Below are positions 7,764 to 16,108 of a DNA stretch of 39,544 bases, in pieces. Where the stretch lies: positions 1 through 39,544 of IMG/VR virus record IMGVR_UViG_3300009788_000069; one strand, given 5' to 3'. How positions within the stretch are numbered: the stretch's first letter is position 1; every line of letters starts with the position of its first letter. Origin of the DNA: a virus. Under the pieces are notes generated by a model. The model was not told the origin of the DNA and made no database searches. It saw only the letters and a list, made by a program, of their open reading frames with translations. The position numbers and the translations under genes were made by a program.

Positions 7764-8108
7764 ATGAATATAATGACCCAATTCTTTGTACCTGATAAAC
7801 ATAAACGCATAAGACAAAATCACGATAAGAAGAGAAAAAAAAGACCTACAACAAATCAAGAAACACCTAGAATATGGAGTCCTACGATTTTCAAGCCAAA
7901 GTTAACAGATACAACACTATATTATACGGTTAACCCTAAAAAACAGGTTAACATAAAAGAGGTTCAAATTAAATTAATTGAATTATATGGGTTTGATGTT
8001 AAGGTGTATCCTCAGATATTCAATTGTTTTGATGTTCTATTGGGAAAAAGAACGGATTGGGCCACGGTTCAGAAAATAACGTTAAAACTATTGGAGGATT
8101 ATGAATGA
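7764..8108 (+). CDS. Hypothetical basic protein (114 aa)
   Basis: A basic N terminus (KHKRIRQNHDKKRKKRP) precedes a small alpha/beta domain (VNIKEVQIKLIELYGFDVKV). ATG 7773 is an equally plausible start and fits a leaderless message from the TATA box at 7742. The stop overlaps the next gene (ATGA). No family recognised; the Lys/Arg-rich leader suggests nucleic-acid binding. Confidence 0.6.
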   Translation: MNIMTQFFVPDKHKRIRQNHDKKRKKRPTTNQETPRIWSPTIFKPKLTDTTLYYTVNPKKQVNIKEVQIKLIELYGFDVKVYPQIFNCFDVLLGKRTDWATVQKITLKLLEDYE

Positions 8109-8722
8109 TACATTATGGATATGTTCAGCTATTTCTTTATGGTCAATTACTTCTTTGGATGAATCTGTATCATTCACGGTATCATTTAACATATAAAATG
8201 GAGCTTGGGTTCTATCTTGTATCATTCATTGTATTCCTTAGAGTATTATTCACTGGGTTTAGCATTGAATTCTTCACTACGCCTATTCTTCTTCAATACA
8301 TCGTGTTTGTTGTGGCCTCTGTAAATATTTTTAATAACAAATTCGAGTTCAAAAAAGCCTTATGTCTCGGGTTCCTAGTAGTATTCCTTAATAGCTTCTA
8401 TTGGGAAGTATTTTATCATGTATACGAGTTCCAATTATGGATTCCAATTAGTCTTGGATGGGAGTGGTGGTATCTTAGAATTCCCCAATGGTTACGTATT
8501 GTTCCGGCTTTTTTCATAACTAGGAACTTTAAGATAACGGATAGAAGAAGTTTAATGGTAGGGTTAATAATTAGCTTCTTCTTAACTTATGTAAGGTTCG
8601 AGTATCACATGCCATCTCTGTATATTCATCTGGTTCATAGAATGATAGCCCTTTTCTGTCTCGTTAAAACAGTATATGATGCAGAAGTCAAAGATCATAC
8701 GGGTGTCAAATATGCGTGGTAA
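8105..8722 (+). CDS. Polytopic membrane protein (205 aa)
   Basis: About six to seven hydrophobic helices rich in Phe, Tyr and Trp (for example LGFYLVSFIVFLRVLFTGF, LLQYIVFVVASVNIF, ALCLGFLVVFLNSFYW). The start overlaps the preceding stop and its end overlaps the start of the next gene. Function unknown; it leads into the candidate virion genes. Confidence 0.65.
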   Translation: MIHYGYVQLFLYGQLLLWMNLYHSRYHLTYKMELGFYLVSFIVFLRVLFTGFSIEFFTTPILLQYIVFVVASVNIFNNKFEFKKALCLGFLVVFLNSFYWEVFYHVYEFQLWIPISLGWEWWYLRIPQWLRIVPAFFITRNFKITDRRSLMVGLIISFFLTYVRFEYHMPSLYIHLVHRMIALFCLVKTVYDAEVKDHTGVKYAW

Positions 8723-9635
8723 AATACTACTTTTAATGTTATTAATTGCTGGAATATTTATTAATCCAGTTTTCGCAGAAACAAAGTTCGAGGTTGATAT
8801 TTCAAAGGGTTTAATTCCGGGACATATCGCTGTTTTTGATGTTGGTCATAATGAAGACGTTGGAACAAGTGAAGAGGATATTTGGGGTGGTCCCACGACT
8901 TCTATTCCTTGGCTTACGTCAGCCACTAGGTTAAACGTTACATCATCAGATGTGGATGACACTTTACTAGGAACTGGAGCCAGGATGATTCAGATTGAGG
9001 GCCTTGACGCTAATTATAACCGTATAAATGAGACATTAGCCATGAACGGTCAAAATAACGCAACAACCGTAAACGCTTATCTAAGAATCAACGTTGCCAG
9101 CATCACAATATCAGGGACAGATGGAGGAAACAACGAAGGAGATATTTACATAGGTGAGGGACCAATAATAGCCGGGGTTCAAGCAATATCCTATGATTTT
9201 ATAGACTCTGGATATGGAAGAAGTATGGTTTCAGCGTGGACTATTCCAGCTAACTATACATTATATCTTACTTCGACTCTTTATACAACACATACAGGGT
9301 CTACAGGGAAAAGCGTGGAAACATATCTAAACGTCAGAATTCTTGGTCCTACTGGAAATAGAACAAGATGGCGTGTTTTTGAAGTACATAGTTCAACATC
9401 TGAGTTTGATCGTCCTTTTGGTCCACCAGCCGCAATACCGGGTCCGACTGATCTTTTCTTTTCAGCCGAGGTTGATGTTGGAAGTGGGGCTGTTTCAACT
9501 GACTTCACTGGGTTTATCGTAAGAGATGGGTTTGAAGTGGTTACTGATAATGTGGCTTCAACAAATAATGGGTTATTATATCTCTTAATCGCAATAATTA
9601 TTGTTCTATCAATAGCTTGGGGGTTTAAAAAATAA
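8712..9635 (+). CDS. Membrane-anchored glycoprotein with a phage structural (head-fibre-like) domain (307 aa)
   Basis: ATG 8712 opens with a signal peptide (ILLLMLLIAGIFINPVFA). The ectodomain has the pattern TRLNVTSSDVDDTLLGTGAR, IEGLDANYNRINETLAMNG and YLRINVASITISGTDGG, which I recognise from beta-rich structural proteins of many tailed phages (GTGA...V..GLDANY...ETV.LNG). A C-terminal TM helix (LLYLLIAIIIVLSIAWGF) anchors it. Sequons are frequent. In phages the domain belongs to soluble capsid or tail decorations; signal peptide plus anchor is a different use, fitting an enveloped or lipid-containing virion. It lies two genes before the candidate capsid protein. The match is from memory. 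Confidence 0.75.
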   Translation: MRGKILLLMLLIAGIFINPVFAETKFEVDISKGLIPGHIAVFDVGHNEDVGTSEEDIWGGPTTSIPWLTSATRLNVTSSDVDDTLLGTGARMIQIEGLDANYNRINETLAMNGQNNATTVNAYLRINVASITISGTDGGNNEGDIYIGEGPIIAGVQAISYDFIDSGYGRSMVSAWTIPANYTLYLTSTLYTTHTGSTGKSVETYLNVRILGPTGNRTRWRVFEVHSSTSEFDRPFGPPAAIPGPTDLFFSAEVDVGSGAVSTDFTGFIVRDGFEVVTDNVASTNNGLLYLLIAIIIVLSIAWGFKK

Positions 9636-9655
9636 GTGGAAAAGCCTATAATAAT

Positions 9656-9979
9656 ATGATTGTAATAATCATGTTAGTTGCTTTAACTTATTTATTCATA
9701 CTTCAACCAGTAGGAGTAAACATAACCACGGAATATATTCAGTTCATGCCCTCATTGATCTTGTTCGTATTTGCTATTTATGGAGCTAAAAACACAACTA
9801 TACCATCTGCCAAACCAGTTGCATTTCTAGTTATGGGGTTATCCTTTGCTGTATTCACCGGACAACTAAATTCATTTGATATAATTATACCTGAAATTCT
9901 AACTGAGTCATTTACTTTACAATATCTTCAAGCCTTGCTTGTAGTATTCAGTACAATTATTGGCGTAATCATAATGTAA
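9656..9979 (+). CDS. Polytopic small membrane protein (107 aa)
   Basis: Three to four hydrophobic helices (MIVIIMLVALTYLFILQPV; FMPSLILFVFAIYGA; PVAFLVMGLSFAVFTGQL; LQALLVVFSTIIGVIIM). A TATA-like TTTAAAAAATA about 27 bp upstream predicts a leaderless start at this ATG. It lies directly before the candidate capsid gene, so a virion membrane protein is plausible. Confidence 0.65.
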   Translation: MIVIIMLVALTYLFILQPVGVNITTEYIQFMPSLILFVFAIYGAKNTTIPSAKPVAFLVMGLSFAVFTGQLNSFDIIIPEILTESFTLQYLQALLVVFSTIIGVIIM

Positions 9980-9980
9980 A

Positions 9981-9988
9981 TTTAAATA
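9981..9988 (+). promoter_or_regulatory. TATA box of the candidate capsid gene
   Basis: TTTAAATA directly after the previous stop. Start of transcription is expected near 10010, leaving a short leader with TAGGAG (10020-10025) before ATG 10034: a dedicated promoter plus ribosome site, as expected for an abundant product. Confidence 0.5.
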
Positions 9989-10033
9989 TGTGAATGTTGT
10001 TTAATCATATTGTACTCGTTAGGAGTTGAAATT

Positions 10034-10249
10034 ATGGCAGAAAATCTAGTAGCAGCGATGCTTGGAAACCCTATCGTGGTCTTCATGCTAGCCATGTTCG
10101 TTGCAGTTGTTATCTGGCAGATTGATGCAATGGCCTCCTTTACTGAGGCGATATATGCAGCTCTCGTTACGAGCTTCAGCATCCTTCCAATTATAGCAAT
10201 TGTGGGAGCCTTGGCGTTCCTTGTTATTCCCTCATACGCAAAAAGGTAG
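10034..10249 (+). CDS. Two-helix mini membrane protein (71 aa), candidate major capsid protein of spindle-shaped type
   Basis: Start fixed by TAGGAG 8 bases before the ATG. The product is almost only two hydrophobic helices (NPIVVFMLAMFVAVVIW, about 12-28; SFSILPIIAIVGALAFLVIP, about 47-66) joined by a short polar loop (QIDAMASFTEAIYAA) and ending in basic YAKR. Fusellovirus VP1/VP3 and other spindle-virus capsid proteins have this size and topology. The gene has its own promoter, a stem-loop at its stop codon, and adhesin-like membrane-protein genes on both sides. The similarity is in architecture only, so a pilin-like or other small membrane protein remains possible. Confidence 0.6.
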   Translation: MAENLVAAMLGNPIVVFMLAMFVAVVIWQIDAMASFTEAIYAALVTSFSILPIIAIVGALAFLVIPSYAKR

Positions 10250-10262
10250 TTAACCTACCTTT
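10242..10262 (+). terminator. Stem-loop over the capsid-candidate stop codon
   Basis: AAAGGTAG (10242-10249) pairs perfectly with CTACCTTT (10255-10262) across a 5-base loop. It includes the TAG stop and would stabilise or end an abundant mRNA. Confidence 0.5.
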
Positions 10263-10352
10263 ACGAGGAAATAATAATCACGACTGCGACGTAGGGGCGC
10301 AGCAGAGCCACCTTTCCCATGAAACGCTTTTAAATAACTATTATTATAACCT
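10263..10352. other. Noncoding spacer with second stem-loop and TATA box
   Basis: Includes CTGCG (10284-10288) / CGCAG (10298-10302) around a GC-richer patch unlike its surroundings, and TTTTAAATA (10327-10335), the probable TATA box of the next gene. A small RNA is possible but unsupported. Confidence 0.35.
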
Positions 10353-10544
10353 ATGTATATGACTGCTTCTAATTCAAAGAAACTTGCGGCTAGAATTATT
10401 ACGAAACTTCCTAAAGTGTTGAAACCGGTTGCTAAGATGATAGTTAAAACTGGTCCTGGTAGTGCTGCAAATGGAAAGAGGATTATTGAAGACCGTATTG
10501 ACAAAGCCATTTGGGGAAAGAACGGGAGGAAGAAGAAACGGTAA
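10353..10544 (+). CDS. Small basic protein (63 aa)
   Basis: Lys-rich with short hydrophobic helices (KLAARIITKLPKVLKPVAKM) and a basic C terminus (GKNGRKKKR). ATG 10353 or 10359 is about 25 bp after TTTTAAATA, so probably leaderless. It follows the capsid candidate, and strong positive charge suggests a DNA-binding virion component. No family recognised. Confidence 0.6.
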   Translation: MYMTASNSKKLAARIITKLPKVLKPVAKMIVKTGPGSAANGKRIIEDRIDKAIWGKNGRKKKR

Positions 10545-10852
10545 CTAAAAGGGCTTCACCTATAAGGCATGATGTGGGCGGTCATTTCCGTGGTGGTAAA
10601 TTTATTGAAACATTTGAACGTGGTAAAGGTGAACGGAAGAAAAAGAGAACACCAGCAAAGAAAAAGCGAGCCAAACCTAAGAAAATTAAATCAAAAAAGG
10701 GTCTATTTTATACTATCACTTTGAGTGGTCAAGGTAAATCTGAGACTTATAATGGGGCGGGTTCTCCTGTTTCAAGTATTCGTCAAGTAGTGAATAAGTT
10801 ACAGAGGCCAATAGTTCCTACCAGGGCGGTTTTAAGGAGAGTCAAATCATGA
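10511..10852 (+). CDS. Basic protein with a small C-terminal beta-alpha-beta domain (113 aa)
   Basis: Start uncertain: the frame opens with a TTG at 10511 inside the preceding gene and no canonical start follows the GGGAGGA at 10523-10529. A Lys/Arg-rich middle (KGERKKKRTPAKKKRAKPKK) leads to GLFYTITLSGQGKSETY, SSIRQVVNKLQ and RAVLRRVK. A loosely similar C-terminal plan ends the 603-aa protein encoded next, suggesting a shared domain. Overlaps that gene by 4 bases. Confidence 0.55.
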   Translation: MGKEREEEETVTKRASPIRHDVGGHFRGGKFIETFERGKGERKKKRTPAKKKRAKPKKIKSKKGLFYTITLSGQGKSETYNGAGSPVSSIRQVVNKLQRPIVPTRAVLRRVKS

Positions 10853-12660
10853 GTGATCCACGGGAACAAGTGGAAAAGGCGATTGAGAGCCGTAAGTTAA
10901 TTGAACAACTTGAACAGCAAGAAGCGAGACAACGCGCACAACAAGCGGAGGCAAGCAGGATAGCAAGAAGGCAAAGACAAACCGTGACCATAGCACCAAA
11001 TGTTGAAACAGTCACATCAATTACCCTTGATAAGTCAGGTCAAACCACTAGGGAACAAACAAGATTACGCGCACCTGGAACCGTAAATCTGTCAAAAGTA
11101 ACCCCACCAAAAGCAATTCCACCAAGTAAAAGAGATGTAAAAACGTTTGATACGTTCATACAAGAGGCTTACGATAAATCCAATTTCCCTTCAATAGAAG
11201 AACAAAAACAAGTATATCTGGACGCTGGACCAGGTGGAATTGATAAAGTAAAGTTCTCAGGACCTAAAAACCTAGATGAAGCAATAAACAGATTATCATA
11301 TGGGTTCTTAGAGGCAATAGGCGGTGGAGTTAGGGAAGGCACGTTTGGGTTATCGGGGTCACTTGGAATTGAAAAACGCCCTGGAGGTGTGATTATACAG
11401 ATAGCGGGGGCATTTGCTACCCCAACAGCAGCAGACATGGCTGTTAATTTAGTGATTACAAAAATAGCCAAGTCTTCAATTGGCCAAAGAATCATACAGA
11501 AAATGGCAAAAGCTATTGACAAACTTGGGGATTCTACACCAGACCCAATGTGGGGATCACGTTTTGCTGATGTATTTGAAACAAAACAGTTTGAAAAAAT
11601 TAAGGGATCAGAAATAGGAGATATATCAAGTAGTGATGTAAGGGCCATTAAAAACTCGTTAAAAAGCCTTGATACAGCAGAAATGTTAAAGCAGATACAA
11701 CGAAACGCGGGTAAACTAGATGATTTAACATTAGAGGATTTTAGAATTTTAGAGAAAATCAAAGGTGGAGCTGAGTTAAGCACAGCAGAACTTAGAAAAG
11801 TAAAATCAGCGTTCAAACATCTATCTAAACTTGTTGATGAAACGGATGAACTTTTTTTAACTGCTGGAGAGAAAAAGTTTTTTGAAACAGAGGTGGGAAG
11901 TCTTGGACAGAGTACAGATGATGTTAGAAACGCTCTTACTAGAGAGGCAAACCTACAAAAGAAACTTGATTTAATAGTTGATTTCTACAAGAAAAACCCA
12001 ACGGAAGCACGTATGGTTGAAGTTATCACCGATTTAACTGATTTTGATGATCCATATGAAGTAAGTGATCTGATTAATTTTGTTAACCAGAACACGGATT
12101 TATTCTCAACGGGTGAATTATTAACCGCTATCCTTCCCCATCTTTCAAAAGAAGATGCTAAGAAGTTGTTAGAGGAAACAACGGCTCTTAGTAATGATCA
12201 AATAGAAAAAATACGGGGATCGTTAACTGGAAAAACAAAGGATAAAACTATACCAGATAAAGAAGAACCTCCAATAACTGAACCAAAACCTGATGATGAG
12301 AAAGATGAACCCACGCCAGTACCTCCAATAACTATTCAAGAACCAGGACTAGATGAACCTGCTCCAACTGAACCAAAACCCCCAGAGCCAATATTGGATG
12401 AACCCGTACCAGTAGAAGAAGAACCTGTTACAGAAACTCCACCAATCAGATTAACTTTAAAGGAAAAGAAGAAGCGCAAAGGGCTTGAAAAACGGATATT
12501 TATGGGTCCTAAGCAGAAGTGGAGGGTTTTGTTTGATGGTAAACTTGGTTGGAGTGGTAAGGCCAGAGGTGTTGTTGATGCTCTTGATAAAGCTCAGAAA
12601 GGGCGTAGGGTTAAGAAACAGCCTGATATTATTATCGTTGAGCTGGTGAAGGTAAAATGA
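10849..12660 (+). CDS. Large multidomain hydrophilic virion-module protein (603 aa)
   Basis: An N-terminal charged helix rich in Gln and Arg (about 1-50) is followed by a weakly hydrophobic Gly-rich stretch near 150-215 (FLEAIGGGVREGTFGLSGS, GVIIQIAGAFATPTAADMAV). Long alpha-helical segments run to about 455. A Pro/Glu-rich linker at 465-540 leads to a basic C-terminal domain (KQKWRVLFDGKLGWSG to IIIVELVKVK). No signal peptide. It lies between the capsid candidate and the large adhesin gene in one overlapping operon. An internal scaffold or pilot protein is conceivable; the Gly-rich hydrophobic part could contact membrane. Family not recognised. Confidence 0.6.
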   Translation: MSDPREQVEKAIESRKLIEQLEQQEARQRAQQAEASRIARRQRQTVTIAPNVETVTSITLDKSGQTTREQTRLRAPGTVNLSKVTPPKAIPPSKRDVKTFDTFIQEAYDKSNFPSIEEQKQVYLDAGPGGIDKVKFSGPKNLDEAINRLSYGFLEAIGGGVREGTFGLSGSLGIEKRPGGVIIQIAGAFATPTAADMAVNLVITKIAKSSIGQRIIQKMAKAIDKLGDSTPDPMWGSRFADVFETKQFEKIKGSEIGDISSSDVRAIKNSLKSLDTAEMLKQIQRNAGKLDDLTLEDFRILEKIKGGAELSTAELRKVKSAFKHLSKLVDETDELFLTAGEKKFFETEVGSLGQSTDDVRNALTREANLQKKLDLIVDFYKKNPTEARMVEVITDLTDFDDPYEVSDLINFVNQNTDLFSTGELLTAILPHLSKEDAKKLLEETTALSNDQIEKIRGSLTGKTKDKTIPDKEEPPITEPKPDDEKDEPTPVPPITIQEPGLDEPAPTEPKPPEPILDEPVPVEEEPVTETPPIRLTLKEKKKRKGLEKRIFMGPKQKWRVLFDGKLGWSGKARGVVDALDKAQKGRRVKKQPDIIIVELVKVK

Positions 12661-15362
12661 AGAAGTTATTTAGTTTAATACTCATAATTATCATGGCCTT
12701 AACGATTGGTGTCGTTAACGCTGATCCTAGCACAATAGCAACCGTTGAACCAGCCCCGATCATCTTCGAGGATGCCCCAGGTTACATAAGCCTAGACTTC
12801 AATATGTTTACTGTATCGTTCTACAAGGGCGCGTCTGGGTATAATAAAATCTATGATCCCTCTGGTGAGGTTGTGGTTTATGAGGAACGCCAGAATCTTG
12901 AATATAATGCCGGGAGTAAATGGAAAAACAGGGGTATTCCTTATGATTTATCATGGGTTGAGGTGAATCCACTTCAATACAATGTTACTAGGCATTACAA
13001 GGATTATCTTGGAACCTTCTACAATGTTACCTTTATCATAAAGTCAGGTGAACCCATAAAATCTGTTATCACGATAGATTCAGGTCAAACAGATGAATAT
13101 CGCCTTGATTGGCAACTTTCCGGCATTGTTTACACAGATGAATCAAACAGTGAGAATAAGCTGAGTTTTGGGGATGAATATAACGGGATCTCTTTTGATT
13201 GGAGTGACGTTTATGAAACAATAGGCGATATTACTGAGACTTCAACAGAATCCCATGCTCAGGGTCGTAAAGCGGATATAGTGTTCAATATTGGGGTAGT
13301 TGAATCAGGTGAACGGGTGATAATTGACCCCGCAACGGTGGGAACAAGCACAACAGCTACGGGAACTCGTTATGGGGGTCAACGTAAGAGCTTTTACGCG
13401 TCTGGGAGATTCTGGGTGTTTTACCATGATGGAACCAATGTAGTATATGAGAGTAGCACTGACGGAGTTGCGTGGGGTGGAGCTGCAGTAAGTATTGGGG
13501 CTACTGCCGGCGGGGGTCGTGCTAGTATTGCGTTTGATGGAACTTATGTTCATTACACTAGAGGAACTTTCGCTACTACTTATGATGTTTTTTACCGTAG
13601 AGGAATACCGGAAGCTAATGGTACTATTACATGGTCAGCAGGTGAACAAACCGTAGATAATGGCGTAGCGGGTGACTATTTTGATTATCCAACAATAACG
13701 GTTGACACTAACGGGTACGCATGGATTGGGGCATATAACGATCAGGTTGGCGGTGACGATTTCCCCGTGGTCTTTAAGAACGCAAACAATGATGGAACGT
13801 GGGCGTTAGATTTCCTTTTTGAGTTAAGTGCGATAGATGATACTGAATGGCGAGTTATCCCGGTTGCTCTTACAGGTGGTAGGGTTTATGTGGTTTATTT
13901 CCGAGATGGTGATCCTATACTTGGTAGGATGTATGATGCGGGTTGGGGTGCAGAGGAAAATGATTTAGCTGATTTTGATGTAGCTTTTTCGTTTAGGTTC
14001 CAAGTTTCGGTTATAGCAAATGGTGACAACGTAAGCCTAGTTTACAATAGAGAAACCACAAACCAAATTCGGCATAATGAACGGGTTTTCGGTGTAGGAT
14101 GGAACGCAACCGATAATCTAGTTAGAGATGCGGTTACGGGTGTAACCACGATGGCCTTAGCATATGAACCAAATAATGGTACGTTGTACTGTTTCTGGTT
14201 AAACGTCACCACGGACCACGTTTACTTTAAAAAGTTTTCAGGTGGGGTATGGGATGTTGCGTTTACTGATTGGCTAGATGAATCGGTTGATGATATAGCC
14301 TCTGAGTTAGAGTTGAATAGTTACGATATGACTTATGGTTCTTCAATCGGTGTTTGTTACACCACCAAACTAGCACAACCATTTAACATTCGTTTTGCGT
14401 TCCTAGAAATACCTTTACCGCCTACGATTGATGGCCTTGATTCTGATTCTATTATAAGCCGTGATGTACCTGGTTGGGTAAATGTCACAGTAAGCGATCT
14501 TAACGGGGTCGCAAACTTCTCTAGGGTAGATATTCAGGTTAATACTACTGGTGATACTGAGAATTTTACGCTTAGATGGACTCAGGCCACGGGTGTATTT
14601 AGTGAGGTAAGCGATCCATCCAACATCGTTGATTTAGATGTAGCGGGGTCTTTGAGAACAAACATAAACGTCACTACTGATTTAATATCTTTCAGTTTCA
14701 ATATGACGGGCGGGGCTCAGGGTCTTTGTGATGTTGCTGTATTTGTTTTAGATGATGATGGATTAAGCGACTCTGGAACATTCAATAACGAGTTTGAGTT
14801 TAGTTTCTTTAATTGGGTTGATGAGGTTTATGATTTCATTAATAGCGCGTTCTCCAGTTTCGGAATAGACGGATATATGACTAAAATTACCGTGATTATA
14901 ACGTCATTTTCTACTCAGTTTGATAGTAGTTTAACACGTATTGTTGATTTAGTTGCGCTTCAATTCACGGTGATTGATGAGGTGTTCAACTTCTTCTTTA
15001 CATGGTCAACTAATATGATTAACATTGTACTGGATTTCAGTGAGTTCTATCAGTCAATACTAGACGGTACAAACCCACTTATTCAACCCTTAGTGACTTT
15101 GGGAAATATCTGGGATTTGATTGGATATGATATATGGGCTGATGCTGCTCCTTTATTTATTTTCATTATCTGGATAAGTAGTGTGGGTACTAGAGGAAAA
15201 CAGGTTGTAGGAGGGGAAGTACAGGTTTTCCTTAATGATATAAACACATCCATAAGTTTGATCAGTTACTTTGTGGGAATATTCTTCCTAATAGTTGACA
15301 GAATAATCTCATGGGTATACGGGTTGTTCCCGGCTGTGATACCTGGGGTAGTGACAGGTTAA
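12657..15362 (+). CDS. Large membrane-anchored adhesin-like glycoprotein (901 aa)
   Basis: Signal peptide at 1-22 (LFSLILIIIMALTIGVVNA). A beta domain follows, then about 230-590 with repeating four-strand units such as GRFWVFYHDGTNVVYESSTD, AFDGTYVHYTRG and GRVYVVYFRDGDPILGRMYD. This pattern fits a sialidase/BNR-like beta-propeller. An Ig-like part (VPGWVNVTVSDLNGVANFS) comes next, and the C terminus has several hydrophobic helices (APLFIFIIWISSVG, ISYFVGIFFLIVDRIISWVY). Sequons are frequent. The likely role is host recognition at the virion surface, as for the large tip proteins of spindle-shaped viruses. No sialidase catalytic set was identified, so binding rather than cleavage is assumed. 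Confidence 0.75.
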   Translation: MKKLFSLILIIIMALTIGVVNADPSTIATVEPAPIIFEDAPGYISLDFNMFTVSFYKGASGYNKIYDPSGEVVVYEERQNLEYNAGSKWKNRGIPYDLSWVEVNPLQYNVTRHYKDYLGTFYNVTFIIKSGEPIKSVITIDSGQTDEYRLDWQLSGIVYTDESNSENKLSFGDEYNGISFDWSDVYETIGDITETSTESHAQGRKADIVFNIGVVESGERVIIDPATVGTSTTATGTRYGGQRKSFYASGRFWVFYHDGTNVVYESSTDGVAWGGAAVSIGATAGGGRASIAFDGTYVHYTRGTFATTYDVFYRRGIPEANGTITWSAGEQTVDNGVAGDYFDYPTITVDTNGYAWIGAYNDQVGGDDFPVVFKNANNDGTWALDFLFELSAIDDTEWRVIPVALTGGRVYVVYFRDGDPILGRMYDAGWGAEENDLADFDVAFSFRFQVSVIANGDNVSLVYNRETTNQIRHNERVFGVGWNATDNLVRDAVTGVTTMALAYEPNNGTLYCFWLNVTTDHVYFKKFSGGVWDVAFTDWLDESVDDIASELELNSYDMTYGSSIGVCYTTKLAQPFNIRFAFLEIPLPPTIDGLDSDSIISRDVPGWVNVTVSDLNGVANFSRVDIQVNTTGDTENFTLRWTQATGVFSEVSDPSNIVDLDVAGSLRTNINVTTDLISFSFNMTGGAQGLCDVAVFVLDDDGLSDSGTFNNEFEFSFFNWVDEVYDFINSAFSSFGIDGYMTKITVIITSFSTQFDSSLTRIVDLVALQFTVIDEVFNFFFTWSTNMINIVLDFSEFYQSILDGTNPLIQPLVTLGNIWDLIGYDIWADAAPLFIFIIWISSVGTRGKQVVGGEVQVFLNDINTSISLISYFVGIFFLIVDRIISWVYGLFPAVIPGVVTG

Positions 15363-15369
15363 CCCAATA

Positions 15370-15385
15370 TTTTTTTATAAAATAG
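15370..15385. terminator. T-rich convergent terminator
   Basis: Seven T on the plus strand (15370-15376) followed by ATAAAATAG between the stops of two convergent genes. Archaeal transcription commonly ends at such T tracts. Confidence 0.4.
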
Positions 15386-15386
15386 A

Positions 15387-15812
15387 TTAATTAGGAGTAA
15401 TTGTAAGTTCTACGGTGGTCATATTGTAGAAGTTTATTTCTATTCTGTGGTTGCAGAAATTGAAGAACTTTAAATCTTCAACGAGAATATCGTATGATGT
15501 TCCTGATATTACTGATCCTTGGCTGTAGTCTGTTACTTCAAATAGTCCGTATTGGCAGAAATCACCGTAAATGGGGTGTCCGTTTGGTTTTGAGGTCCAG
15601 AATGTTTGTTTAAATATTATGCTGCATTGTCTGGCATCGTCTGTGATATAATCTCCTAAAGTAAGGTCATAGGTTCCGTTTACGTTAATTGGTGTTACTG
15701 TTTTTGCTTCAACTGGTCCTATGTGAATTGTATATATTACGCACAATGCACCGATAATGAATACTATGAATATGTTTCTTTCAACCGTGGAGTTGCTACG
15801 CCTTTCAACCAT
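15387..15812 (-). CDS. Secreted or membrane-anchored beta-rich protein (141 aa)
   Basis: ATG 15812 chosen because a TATA box (15832-15841) lies 24 bp upstream, making it leaderless; ATG 15833 would sit in the promoter. A charged N terminus is followed by one hydrophobic helix (IFIVFIIGALCVIYTIHIG), then an ectodomain with four Cys (two probable disulfides) and beta-type pattern (GTYDLTLGDYITDDARQC). It is convergent with the adhesin gene. Function unknown; perhaps a surface or superinfection-exclusion protein. Confidence 0.6.
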   Translation of the reverse strand: MVERRSNSTVERNIFIVFIIGALCVIYTIHIGPVEAKTVTPINVNGTYDLTLGDYITDDARQCSIIFKQTFWTSKPNGHPIYGDFCQYGLFEVTDYSQGSVISGTSYDILVEDLKFFNFCNHRIEINFYNMTTVELTITPN

Positions 15813-15831
15813 AGTTAAAACAACTAGAAAC

Positions 15832-15841
15832 ATAAATATAA
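15832..15841 (-). promoter_or_regulatory. TATA box for the leftward 141-aa protein gene
   Basis: Minus-strand TATATTTATG centred 24 bp before ATG 15812; no ribosome site precedes that ATG. Confidence 0.5.
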
Positions 15842-15869
15842 GTCAACTGAACCATTTTAATAGATTACT

Positions 15870-16004
15870 ATGGGTAAAAGAAAACTGACTAGGTATAACA
15901 TATTTGTTAGGGATAACCTTCCAGATAGAATCAAAGAAATGGGAAGCGCAAAGGCCGCCATGAAGCAGATTGGAAAAGAATGGCGAGAAAGAAAAAACCG
16001 ATAA
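15870..16004 (+). CDS. HMG-box/YABBY-like mini DNA-binding protein (44 aa)
   Basis: The whole product resembles one truncated HMG/YABBY box: TRYNIFVRDNLPDRIKEMG (helix 1, with the usual x-Y-N-x-F-V/I start), SAKAAMKQIGKEW (helix 2) and RERKNR. Plant YABBY proteins and several large eukaryotic DNA viruses carry boxes with the same S/T-x-Y-N-x-F and A-x-K-x-W spacing. Likely role: bending or compacting DNA. It has its own upstream region divergent from the 141-aa gene. The match is by eye; a convergent basic helical peptide is the alternative. Confidence 0.55.
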   Translation: MGKRKLTRYNIFVRDNLPDRIKEMGSAKAAMKQIGKEWRERKNR

Positions 16005-16052
16005 ATCCTTTTTTAAAACAAATCTTAGGATACTTTTAACGGTATCGGGATA

Positions 16053-16098
16053 TTACTACTAAAAGTAGTAACAAATATGTTTTATATAACTATATAGT
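16053..16098 (+). promoter_or_regulatory. Promoter with TTACTACT-AAA-AGTAGTAA palindrome
   Basis: A 19-base palindrome (16053-16071) lies just upstream of the TATA region (TTTATATAAC, about 16080). A second perfect palindrome TAACTATATAGTTA (16085-16098) follows at the expected start of transcription. The same 19-mer recurs at 25695 and, with one change, at 33082, with very similar flanks at 33082. Confidence 0.7.
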
Positions 16099-16108
16099 TA
16101 TAGAAGGT

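Noticed and set aside
10263-10352. Small RNA gene in the GC-richer patch after the capsid candidate
   Set aside because: Only one short 5-bp stem and no promoter of its own; kept as a spacer with stem-loop.
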